Below are positions 1 to 7,563 of a stretch of 64,000 bases of DNA, piece after piece. Position 1 is the first letter of the stretch, and every line of letters begins with the position of its first letter. The notes under the pieces are model-generated. The model was given only the letters and a program-made list of their open reading frames with translations, was not told the origin of the DNA and ran no database searches. The DNA is from Aeromonas encheleia (lineage in GTDB: Bacteria > Pseudomonadota > Gammaproteobacteria > Enterobacterales > Aeromonadaceae): assembly GCF_900637545.1 (NCBI RefSeq), contig NZ_LR134376.1, positions 3,491,001-3,555,000 of the forward strand. Reading direction: 5' to 3'. The position numbers were made by a program, and so were the translations under genes.

Positions 1-43
1 CCTTACCGACCTTTTGCAGATTAGAGAAAGCATTTTTTAACAT
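1..43 (-). CDS. ptsG: PTS glucose-type EIICB component, N-terminal start only (runs off the left edge)
   Basis: Only the first 14 codons are in the window, read leftward from an ATG at 43-41. They give MLKNAFSNLQKVGK, which is the characteristic N-terminus of PtsG/MalX-type glucose (or maltose/glucose) EIIC permeases of the phosphotransferase system. A good ribosome-binding site (CAGGAG, complement of 51-56) lies 7 bases upstream of the ATG, which supports the start. The protein would be an inner-membrane sugar transporter that phosphorylates its substrate during uptake. The identification rests on a short N-terminus, so glucose versus a related sugar specificity cannot be decided here. Confidence 0.7.
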   Translation of the reverse strand, partial: MLKNAFSNLQKVGK

Positions 44-145
44 GTGTGCGCTCCTGAATGGATTTTTTTCCGTCAGCGACTCAGTGCAATTTATAGATGA
101 CAGCGTTCGTCATCCGCGCTTGTACTGAATACGACTCGGGTTTAC

Positions 146-168
146 TTATTTTGACCAACAGAATATAA
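146..168. promoter_or_regulatory. Candidate Mlc/NagC-type (ROK family) operator
   Basis: TTATTTT, nine bases, AATATAA: an inverted repeat with one mismatch, about 105-125 bases upstream of the ptsG-like start codon. Mlc and NagC bind A/T-rich dyads of this length and layout upstream of PTS genes. The match is to the general shape only, so this is tentative. Confidence 0.3.
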
Positions 169-416
169 CCCAGCGCCGCGGGAAATGCCTCCGTCGCGCC
201 GAAGGGAATAATAAATTTGGAGGAGAGATCACAAGATAAATAAAGGGGATTTACTGGGTACAATCGGAATATTACTTTGCACACTCATATTATTACAGCG
301 AGATGAAAAGTGCTGTTTCATATTGTATTTTTATACGTCTTAACAATTCTTAAAGAAACATACTGTAACTCAATGTAACTTATTGCTGTTTTCTATTATC
401 TAGTCTACCGATTAAA

Positions 417-440
417 GAGGCCTCCAACAAGGGAGGCCTC
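417..440 (-). terminator. Rho-independent terminator of the lamB-malM unit
   Basis: Perfect 9-bp stem GAGGCCTCC / GGAGGCCTC with a 6-base loop, 32 bases beyond the malM stop codon. In the leftward direction it is followed by TTTAAT, a weak U tract. Confidence 0.75.
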
Positions 441-472
441 AAATAAATATTAGCCGATTTAAACGCGGCTAT

Positions 473-1450
473 TTAATTCTTCTGTGAGCGTTTGACCGCA
501 TCAATAAAGACCGACTTGGCCTTGGTCGAGCCAGCACGTTCTGCCTCGTTCACCAACTGCATCGCCTTGTCGATGTCACCGGCCTTGACCGCCTTCTCGA
601 TCTGGCTGTTATAGAAGGCTTCAGTCTCTGCCATCATGGATGCCGTTGCCACGCTGGCGCCCGTCGCCGCCACAGGAGTAACTACCAGTTTGTTCGGCGT
701 GGCTTCTACGGCAGGGGTTGGAGGGGCGATCGGTGCATCATAGCTTGGCTTGTAATAGTTGCTGTTAGTCTGCTTACCACTCAAATCTTCTACCGAGAGT
801 CGTACCACTCCCCATGGGGAATGAGGGACCACAGGATCCTTGGCACCATAGTCCACCACCGACAAGGACTTGGCCATCAGCTTGGTCTGACTCATGACCG
901 TTGTGGCCTCTCCCAGCTTGGATTCGTCGGTGTAAATCAGCATGTAACTTTCGTTATTGGGATTGCCGACCTGGGATCTATCCACGGTAAACACCGCCTC
1001 CATCCGATCCCCACTCATAAATCTGGCCGGTTCATACTTGAAGGTCTCGGGTCCCAGCTTACGGGTCACCTTGAAGCGCGAGTCCAGCATCAGTGCTACG
1101 GGGTTGAACAACGTGTGATCGACGATCCCCTCCACCGTGATCCGCAGATCGCCACTGTTTACCGGCAAACGATAGGCTGCAAAATAGCTTCTGCCTTCTT
1201 CAAACCGGTAAACCGGGGAAGAGGCATCGATAGGAACCACTTGTCCCGAACCTACGGGTAGCTCTTTATAGGGCAATGAGGACAGATCACGGCAGCATAC
1301 GGAAGCATTCGACAAGGCTGAAACTGCGGCGTCCCGGTTGCTGACCACAGACTTATATTGTTGCGTCGGCGCGACCTGGGCTTCGAAGGAAGAGCAACCG
1401 CCTAACACGATTCCACCGATCACGGTCAAGAAAAAAAGATTCTGTTTCAT
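473..1450 (-). CDS. malM: Maltose operon periplasmic protein MalM, lipoprotein
   Basis: 325 residues from the ATG at 1450. The start was chosen because the protein then begins with a lipoprotein signal (MKQNLFFLTVIGGIVLGGC, lipobox LGGC); an in-frame ATG 13 codons upstream would bury this signal. MalM is a periplasmic or outer-membrane-anchored protein of the maltose regulon, encoded right after lamB in enterics and Vibrios. Its molecular role is poorly defined. The C-terminal 60 residues (about 265-325) look like a small helical/Sel1-like tail rich in Ala, Glu and Lys. It is separated from lamB by 71 bases containing a strong hairpin, so it is probably expressed by read-through at a lower level than lamB. 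The only mal genes in the window are these two; malEFG/malK are not adjacent. Confidence 0.85.
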   Translation of the reverse strand: MKQNLFFLTVIGGIVLGGCSSFEAQVAPTQQYKSVVSNRDAAVSALSNASVCCRDLSSLPYKELPVGSGQVVPIDASSPVYRFEEGRSYFAAYRLPVNSGDLRITVEGIVDHTLFNPVALMLDSRFKVTRKLGPETFKYEPARFMSGDRMEAVFTVDRSQVGNPNNESYMLIYTDESKLGEATTVMSQTKLMAKSLSVVDYGAKDPVVPHSPWGVVRLSVEDLSGKQTNSNYYKPSYDAPIAPPTPAVEATPNKLVVTPVAATGASVATASMMAETEAFYNSQIEKAVKAGDIDKAMQLVNEAERAGSTKAKSVFIDAVKRSQKN

Positions 1451-1470
1451 AGTGATGCAAGTCCATTTAG

Positions 1471-1498
1471 AAAAAAATGCCCCCGACAAGCGGGGGCA
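1471..1498 (-). terminator. Intercistronic hairpin with U tract between lamB and malM
   Basis: Stem TGCCCCCG / CGGGGGCA (8 bp) around a 5-base loop, followed in the leftward direction by seven T (complement of 1471-1477). It has the full form of a rho-independent terminator yet lies between two genes of one unit. It therefore probably attenuates transcription into malM and stabilises the lamB message. Confidence 0.85.
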
Positions 1499-1521
1499 CA
1501 GTGTATCAAGTAAGACTCAGA

Positions 1522-2799
<1,278 letters not shown>

Positions 2800-2901
2800 T
2801 TATTCCCGCTGGGAGTGTGATCCTGATATTCAAGTTCTTATCACCAGAAATCATTTCGGTGATAACCGGGGTCGATTATAAGTAGCGAATTTCGCGACAA
2901 A

Positions 2902-2917
2902 CATGAGCTGATTCACA
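2902..2917. promoter_or_regulatory. CRP-like binding site upstream of lamB
   Basis: CATGA, six bases, TCACA: 8 of 10 matches to the TGTGA-N6-TCACA consensus, centred about 116 bases upstream of the lamB start codon. cAMP-CRP control of lamB is well known in enterics; the assignment here is by motif only. Confidence 0.4.
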
Positions 2918-3030
2918 AAACGGCGACAAATCGCGCACCACACCCCTGACGAGTGAGTGAGGGATGGAAAACTGACAATAACAACAACCAATGCATCACT
3001 AGACCCAACAAATAAGCAATAAATCACCAA

Positions 3031-3044
3031 TGAAATCGCTTTCA
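3031..3044. promoter_or_regulatory. LacI-family-type operator, copy 1
   Basis: TGAAATCGCTTTCA; its complement strand TGAAAGCGATTTCA fits the LacI/GalR/CcpA-type operator pattern TGNAANCGNTNNCA. An identical copy lies 74 bases further upstream. Probable target of a maltose repressor of the MalR/MalI type encoded elsewhere. Confidence 0.55.
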
Positions 3045-3104
3045 ACTATTAATTTGCGATGAGGAATAAGATGAAAACCCTCAATTCCATGACGAAAACA
3101 TGAC

Positions 3105-3118
3105 TGAAATCGCTTTCA
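3105..3118. promoter_or_regulatory. LacI-family-type operator, copy 2
   Basis: Exact second copy of TGAAATCGCTTTCA, 74 bases from the first (about seven helical turns). This spacing would put both sites on one face of the DNA and allow looping by a tetrameric repressor. Confidence 0.55.
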
Positions 3119-3255
3119 ATGCGGAACTTTTAATTTTGTAACTTGTCGCAGTTCTGATGAATAACGGCTTTTTTAGCGGAGTGCGGGTACAGAAAATAAC
3201 CTGACAAAGTACAGGATATATTTAAGAGAAAGCTTGGCTGCCCCCCAAAATAACT

Positions 3256-3283
3256 ATCCCCCAGCGGCAAGCCGATGGGGGAT
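3256..3283 (-). terminator. Terminator of the yqcC-truC-yqcA unit
   Basis: ATCCCCC ... GGGGGAT outer stem with an inner GCGGC/GCCG stem, 27 bases past the yqcA stop. In the leftward direction it is followed by AGTTATTTT. Confidence 0.75.
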
Positions 3284-3309
3284 AAAATAAGAATATTGGG
3301 CCAAGAGGA

Positions 3310-3750
3310 TTACAGTTTATTTTCCCAGGTTTTCAACCAGGCCATGGCTGCAACTTCAGGCTCATCTTCCACAGTCGCGTCTATCTCCAGACGCGGTACC
3401 AGGGCCTCGGCGGCCAGATCCTGCAACAACCCATCCAACTGGCGACCGGCCCCGCAGAAGTGTTCGTAACTGCTGTCCCCCATGGCGATGAGGGCATAAC
3501 GCCACCCTTTCATGTAGGGCGCCCGATCGGCCAGGGCGCTGGCAAAGGGCAGCAGGTTGGGGGGAATGTCGCCCTGCCCGGTGGTAGCACTGATCAGCAG
3601 CAAGAAGCGGGACGCGTCTATGTCCTCCAGCTCGGCTTCGTCGAAGATCCGGCAGACATGGCCCTCGGCTTGCAGATGATCGCTCAGGGTCTCGGCCACC
3701 AGCATGGCCGAGCCATAGACGGTGCCGACCAGGATATCTATCTCGGCCAT
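3310..3750 (-). CDS. yqcA: Flavodoxin-like protein YqcA
   Basis: 146 residues forming one flavodoxin fold. The N-terminal phosphate-binding loop is GTVYGSA (residues 8-14), followed by the TTGQGD loop around residues 56-61 and GDSSYEHFCGAG around 91-102, all FMN contacts. Length and sequence fit YqcA of E. coli (MAEIxILVGTxYG start) better than the related MioC. The conserved neighbours truC and yqcC confirm it. YqcA binds FMN and is thought to be an electron carrier; its partner is not firmly known. The gene lies 185 bases downstream of truC. Confidence 0.85.
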   Translation of the reverse strand: MAEIDILVGTVYGSAMLVAETLSDHLQAEGHVCRIFDEAELEDIDASRFLLLISATTGQGDIPPNLLPFASALADRAPYMKGWRYALIAMGDSSYEHFCGAGRQLDGLLQDLAAEALVPRLEIDATVEDEPEVAAMAWLKTWENKL

Positions 3751-3935
3751 CAGCGGCTCCTCTGGCGAAGAAGAGGGCCTGGATCTCGCAGGATGTTCTG
3801 GGTCTTGGCCCCCGGCAGGCGCGGGGCACGCGGGGTGGCTAGCGGGGTATCTCTCTGAACCATAACCTGTTCCTCTGACTGACGTGGCCTATAGCATGCC
3901 ACAGCCCGGTCAGAGGCAACAGACCGTGGGGATGG

Positions 3936-4682
3936 CTAGACCGCGTAGTCGCTCTCGCTGGCAGGCCAGCCCAGCCTGGCAAACAGACCCAGCACCTCTG
4001 GTCCGAGCGGAGCCTGGATCCGCATCGGCACCTTGAGCACCGGGTGCTCGAAGCTCAACTTGTGGGCGACCAGCAGCAGCCGCTCACAGCCATAATGCTC
4101 GCGGAAGAAGCGATTATGACGACCATCACCGTGGGTGGTATCACCGACGATGGGGTGGAACAGGTGATCCAGGTGGCGACGCAGCTGATGCTTGCGGCCC
4201 GTCTTGGGGAAGAGCCGGACCAGGCTGTAACGGCTGGTGGGATGCTTCTTGGAGACCGCATGGGGCAACTCGACCCGGTGCAGGCTGCGAAACGTGGTCA
4301 CCGCCTCCTGGGCGGGACGATCGGGGTTGCTCATGGCATCGGCGATCTTGTCCAGCTGCTCTTTGAGCGGATGGTCAATCAGCCCCTGCTCGGGCGCCCA
4401 GCCCCGCACCAGCGCCAGGTACTCCTTGTGCACCTTGCGGGCGGCAAACGCCTCGGTCAGGGTGCGCGCCACCGCCGAGTCCAGTGCAAACAGCAGCACC
4501 CCCGAGGTGGGGCGATCGAGCCGGTGCACGGGGTAGACGTGGCGACCGCCGATGAGATCCCGGGTCATCTGCATGGCGAAACGGGTCTCGGCCTTGTCGA
4601 GCCAGCTGCGGTGCACCAGCAGGCCGGACGGCTTGTTGACCGCCACCAGCCAGTCATCCTGATAGAGCAGGGTCAGTTTCAT
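3936..4682 (-). CDS. truC: tRNA pseudouridine(65) synthase TruC
   Basis: 248 residues from the ATG at 4682. It is an RluA-family pseudouridine synthase that isomerises U65 in some tRNAs. The catalytic block is VHRLDRPTSGVLLFA near residue 50-65, with the catalytic Asp in HRLDRPTSG. Later, KTGRKHQLRRH matches the family's second motif. The start chosen gives MKLTLLYQDDWLVAVNKPSG, the standard N-terminus; a longer frame exists because an upstream duplication reads into it. The start codon overlaps the stop of a short duplicated reading frame (4679-4792) by four bases, so translation may be coupled. Confidence 0.92.
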   Translation of the reverse strand: MKLTLLYQDDWLVAVNKPSGLLVHRSWLDKAETRFAMQMTRDLIGGRHVYPVHRLDRPTSGVLLFALDSAVARTLTEAFAARKVHKEYLALVRGWAPEQGLIDHPLKEQLDKIADAMSNPDRPAQEAVTTFRSLHRVELPHAVSKKHPTSRYSLVRLFPKTGRKHQLRRHLDHLFHPIVGDTTHGDGRHNRFFREHYGCERLLLVAHKLSFEHPVLKVPMRIQAPLGPEVLGLFARLGWPASESDYAV

Positions 4683-4792
4683 TGCTCCACCGCCTTGCCA
4701 CCTGACAGCAGGTCGTAACAACTTCCGATGAGACGCAGAGGCCCCATGACCCCAGCCAGCGCTTCCTTCTGATAGAGCCGAGTCAGCTTCAT
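4679..4792 (-). pseudogene. 37-codon chimeric mini-frame from a tandem duplication of the yqcC-truC junction
   Basis: Between yqcC and truC lies a diverged duplicate of their junction. The mini-frame starts with a copy of the truC N-terminus (MKLTRLYQKE against MKLTLLYQDD) and ends with a copy of the yqcC C-terminus (RLIGSCYDLLSGGKAVEQ against RLIGRFDLLLSGKVVEQ). Its ATG overlaps the yqcC stop (TAATG) and its stop overlaps the truC start (ATGA), so the whole chain yqcC, mini-frame, truC remains translationally linked. It is probably not a functional protein; the retained open frame may simply keep translation running into truC. Confidence 0.75.
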
Positions 4793-5127
4793 TATTGCTC
4801 TACCACCTTGCCACTCAGCAGCAGATCGAAGCGGCCGATCAGCCGCAGCAGATCGGCGACCTCGGCCAGCTCTTCCTTGTAGACTTCGCTCGCCATGGGA
4901 TAGAGGGAGACGCTGGTTGGCAGCGGCGCCTGCAACATCACCAGCTGCTCCATGCGCGGGATCAACACGAACTGCAGCCATTGATCGAAGCTCAGGGTAT
5001 CGACGCAGAATGGTAGCTCGCTCGCCAGCGCCTCGGCCCCCGGATGCTCGGCTTGCCAGCGATCGAGGCGTTGCAACTCGGCGGTGAGTTCACCCAGCAG
5101 GTTGGCTACCAGCAAATATTGATTCAT
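4792..5127 (-). CDS. yqcC: YqcC family protein
   Basis: 111 residues, all-helical by appearance, matching YqcC (DUF446) in length and context. The E. coli order is yqcC-truC-yqcA. Recognisable stretches are the N-terminus with LGELTAELQRLDRW and the middle FDQWLQFVLIPRME. The function is unknown. It is the first gene of the leftward unit, with a 208-base divergent promoter region separating it from the rightward DUF3549 gene. Its last 17 codons occur again in diverged form just downstream. Confidence 0.85.
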   Translation of the reverse strand: MNQYLLVANLLGELTAELQRLDRWQAEHPGAEALASELPFCVDTLSFDQWLQFVLIPRMEQLVMLQAPLPTSVSLYPMASEVYKEELAEVADLLRLIGRFDLLLSGKVVEQ

Positions 5128-5335
5128 CTCGCTCTCTTCCTCATCACCACATTAACGGCCCACCCACTGCATGACAGAGGGAGATGGCCGAGCTCATCAA
5201 AAAGGGGCGCTACTATACACCGCCCCCCCGGCGGCTGCCATGTTGCCATCACGGCCGCGCCCTCGCACGCCACCACTGGCTATCTGATGCAGCCTCCTTA
5301 TAATCGCCGGCATCCTCTTTAAGCCGGACCATCAC

Positions 5336-6364
5336 ATGTCTGACATCAATACCCTGACCGAATTCCTGACCCAGGCCGATACCGAGTTCCAGCTGTTCGA
5401 CATGGGCCGCCAGGTGCGCCCGCTGGCGCGCGATCTCTTCGTGCGCATCGAACAGCAGCAGGAGCCCTACCCCTGGCCGCTGCAGCAGCACGCCTGGCTC
5501 GGCGTGCACTTCTTCCAGCCGGCCGAATCCAGACACTACCTCTGGTTCCTCAAGTTCGCGCTCGATGAGCGCGGTCTGCTCATCGGCAGCGGCCCCAAGC
5601 ACTTCATGGATCAGGTGATCGAGACGCTGGGTTACAAGCTGACCGGCGAGCTGGATGAGGATAAGGCCCAGCGACTGGCCGACAATCCCTACACCTTCCG
5701 CCCGGCCGAGGCCAAGATGGCCAGCCTGCACGCCAAGCTGGCCCGCCAGCTGGAGCAGGCCCCTTCCGCCTACTACGACGCTCTCTGTCACTATCTGGCG
5801 GCACCGGGTGAAGAGGGCTGGCAGAGCCTGGGGCTGCAAGGCTTCGCCGATCTGGCCGAGCGGCTGCAGGACGAGCGCAATCTGGCGCTGGTGTGCAAGG
5901 CGCTGCCGCGACTGCCCCAGGCCCCGCTCTATGCCCTGTGCCAGAGCCTGGAGAACGCCCCGCTGCCGCCAGCGCTGCAAGGCGCGCTGCTCGAGCGCAT
6001 CGGCAAGGAGCAGGAGTGCGCGGCCCCCAATGCCGAGACCCTGGCCTATCTGTGCCGGGCGCTGGCCTCCTGCCCCGGCAACAAGCTGCGCAGCAACAAG
6101 CTGCTGACCCTGCTGCAAACCCAGCCGAGCCCGGCCCTGCTGCTCGCCATCGCCGGCCGCCTCTGGCCCGATCTGCAGTCCCCCGCGCTGCTCAGCCTGT
6201 TTCTGGAGCAGCTGGCGCTGCAACCGGCCCAGTTCTTCAATCAGCTGTTTGCCGAGCTGGTGACCCTGCCGGCCCTGCGCAATGATATGCTGGCGAGATT
6301 GCGTGACCCCGAGCGCAGCGATGCCCTCGGCCAGGCCATAGGCCGGTTGTTCGCCTCGGCATAG
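5336..6364 (+). CDS. DUF3549 family protein
   Basis: 342 residues, soluble, no signal peptide or membrane segment. The sequence begins MSDINTLTEFLTQADTEF and contains the block RLADNPYTFRPAEAKMA near residue 112-128. The second half is leucine-rich and helical with repeated LPPALQGALLERIG-like units. I recognise it as the DUF3549 family found in Aeromonas, Shewanella and Vibrio next to the syd/truC region. No function is known. It is the first of several small rightward genes that may share a promoter in the 5128-5335 gap. Confidence 0.75.
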   Translation: MSDINTLTEFLTQADTEFQLFDMGRQVRPLARDLFVRIEQQQEPYPWPLQQHAWLGVHFFQPAESRHYLWFLKFALDERGLLIGSGPKHFMDQVIETLGYKLTGELDEDKAQRLADNPYTFRPAEAKMASLHAKLARQLEQAPSAYYDALCHYLAAPGEEGWQSLGLQGFADLAERLQDERNLALVCKALPRLPQAPLYALCQSLENAPLPPALQGALLERIGKEQECAAPNAETLAYLCRALASCPGNKLRSNKLLTLLQTQPSPALLLAIAGRLWPDLQSPALLSLFLEQLALQPAQFFNQLFAELVTLPALRNDMLARLRDPERSDALGQAIGRLFASA

Positions 6365-6447
6365 CCATATTCGGCGCGACGGCCCTGGCCCCCATCGTTC
6401 AGGGCGGGCCAGGGCCCTCATTCATACCTCACAGAAGGAACCCGCTG

Positions 6448-6744
6448 ATGGGAGAAATGCTTGGAATCTTGCTGCTGATTTTCGTCGGTGGGGCCTTCTG
6501 GCAACAGCGCCGCCAGGCGGAACTGGCCTGGCAATACATGCGGCGTTACTGCCAGCATCACGATCTGCAACTGCTGTCGCTGGCCCGCACCCACCGCGCC
6601 CTGGGGCACAAGCCTCTGCGCCTGCTGACCTATTACCAGTTCGAGTTCTCCAGCGATGGGGAGAGCCATTACCAGGGCCAACTCTGCATGCAGGGCCTGC
6701 ACGTCGCCGGGATCGAGCTGCCCCCTCATCGCCTGCCTTCGTAG
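6448..6744 (+). CDS. DUF3301 family membrane-anchored protein
   Basis: 98 residues. One N-terminal transmembrane helix (about residues 3-17, GEMLGILLLIFVGGAFW) is followed by a basic, helical segment with QQRRQAELAW and a C-terminal domain containing YYQFEFSSDGE. This matches the DUF3301 family of small inner-membrane proteins. RBS AGAAGGA lies upstream. It sits between the DUF3549 and DUF2789 genes, a set that recurs in related genera. Function unknown. Confidence 0.75.
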   Translation: MGEMLGILLLIFVGGAFWQQRRQAELAWQYMRRYCQHHDLQLLSLARTHRALGHKPLRLLTYYQFEFSSDGESHYQGQLCMQGLHVAGIELPPHRLPS

Positions 6745-6812
6745 CGGCGGTTGGGGGCAATGGTGACGAGGCTGGCTATAATTCTCGACAATCGCCCTCA
6801 AGGAGATACGAG

Positions 6813-7049
6813 ATGGAATTGCTGACCCACGACATGTCCGCCCTGTTTGCCCAATTGGGCCTGGCCAATGACGAAATAAGCCTGCACCGCTTCATCCGCG
6901 AACACCACCTGGACAACCAGACCCTGCTGCCCGAGGCCACTTTCTGGAATCCTTCCCAGGCGGTGTTTCTGCGCGACGCGCTCTGGAATGACTCCGACTG
7001 GTCGGAAGCCATCGACCAGCTGGACGTGATGCTGCGCCAGGCAAACTGA
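6813..7049 (+). CDS. DUF2789 family protein
   Basis: 78 residues, acidic. It contains LFAQLGLANDEISLHRFI and the closing ATFWNPSQAVFLRDA ... WSEAIDQLDVMLR, typical of DUF2789. A strong RBS (AAGGAG) lies 7-8 bases upstream of the ATG. Function unknown. Its last codons and the downstream hairpin are present again, in diverged form, about 100 bases further on. Confidence 0.8.
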   Translation: MELLTHDMSALFAQLGLANDEISLHRFIREHHLDNQTLLPEATFWNPSQAVFLRDALWNDSDWSEAIDQLDVMLRQAN

Positions 7050-7205
7050 GCGGGCCAGCGTCGGCCCGCTTGCCTGACGGGCGGGGTTTGAGCTCTGTGC
7101 CCCAATCACCTCTCAATCGCCCTGGCTTCCCCCCGCCCCAACAAACTGAGCCGGCGCCCTTCGCTCTGCTTTCCTGAAGGGCAGGCTTTGATTAAGATCT
7201 GTGCC
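7042..7205. repeat. Imperfect direct repeat (two ~60-base copies, 100-base offset) downstream of the DUF2789 gene
   Basis: 7042-7101 and 7142-7205 both start CAAACTGAG, both contain a GCCTGA or TCCTGA ... GGGC.GG.TTTG segment, and both end CTGTGCC. Copy 1 includes the last two codons and stop of the DUF2789 gene plus the hairpin AGCGGGCC/GGCCCGCT (7049-7056 and 7063-7070). Copy 2 has diverged and its hairpin is weaker. This looks like an old tandem duplication of a gene 3' end with its terminator. Confidence 0.6.
7049..7070 (+). terminator. Hairpin at the 3' end of the DUF2789 gene
   Basis: 8-bp stem AGCGGGCC / GGCCCGCT with a 6-base loop, overlapping the stop codon. The following sequence TGCCTGA is only weakly U-rich, so termination may be partial. 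Confidence 0.5.
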
Positions 7206-7258
7206 TCCATCCGCAAGCAGCAAGACGGCCGCCAGTCAGGTCGCAGTGAGAAGCCCAG

Positions 7259-7555
7259 ATGTCAGCCCAAGAGATCATCAAGATCGCCAACGAACTGAGT
7301 GCCAGGGGGATCACCCCCTCGACCGCCATGGTCAAGGCCCGCCTCAGTCACCCCGTGCCCATGGCCGAGCTGCTCAAGGTGTTGAGCCAATGGAAGCAGC
7401 AACCCCAGCCGGCCGAGCCGATTGCGGCCACGCCCCCGGTGGTCGCAGCGCCCCCGGCTGAGGTGGTCAGCCTGCAACAGCTGAGCGAGCAACTCGATCG
7501 GCTCGAGCAGAAGGTCGATCGCCTGACCGCCCTGCTGCTCAAGCAGCCGGACTGA
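7259..7555 (+). CDS. Hypothetical 98-residue protein, helical with a Pro/Ala linker and C-terminal coiled coil
   Basis: The N-terminal 45 residues (SAQEIIKIANELSARGITPS ... AELLKVLSQWKQ) read like a small winged-helix or KfrA-type DNA-binding module. Next comes a Pro/Ala-rich linker (about 46-68), then LQQLSEQLDRLEQKVDRLTALLL, a heptad-patterned coiled coil suited to oligomerisation. Function unknown; a small DNA-binding protein is a guess from this layout. It is followed 8 bases later by the DUF2310 gene, so the two are probably co-transcribed. Confidence 0.65.
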   Translation: MSAQEIIKIANELSARGITPSTAMVKARLSHPVPMAELLKVLSQWKQQPQPAEPIAATPPVVAAPPAEVVSLQQLSEQLDRLEQKVDRLTALLLKQPD

Positions 7556-7563
7556 GCGCCGCC

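Larger units (their letters stand above)
44..472. other. AT-rich intergenic region: upstream region of the ptsG-like gene and 3' flank of malM
   Basis: About 430 bases, clearly richer in A+T than the genes around it. It holds the ribosome-binding site and presumably the promoter of the leftward ptsG-like gene, a near-palindrome at 146-168, and the malM terminator at 417-440. No convincing protein gene is seen; a 67-codon open frame on the minus strand (81-284) has no ribosome-binding site and no recognisable content. A long untranslated leader for the ptsG-like gene is possible. Confidence 0.6.

Noticed and set aside
81-284. 67-codon frame on the minus strand upstream of the ptsG-like gene
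   Set aside because: No ribosome-binding site, atypical composition and no recognisable sequence; more likely leader DNA.
3055-3064. TGCGATGAGG as a MalT box upstream of lamB
   Set aside because: Only 8 of 10 matches and a single site, whereas MalT promoters carry several; kept only as a remark.
3310-3750. MioC as the identity of the flavodoxin gene
   Set aside because: The N-terminus, the TTGQGD and GDSSY motifs and the truC-yqcC neighbours fit YqcA; MioC normally lies near the replication origin.
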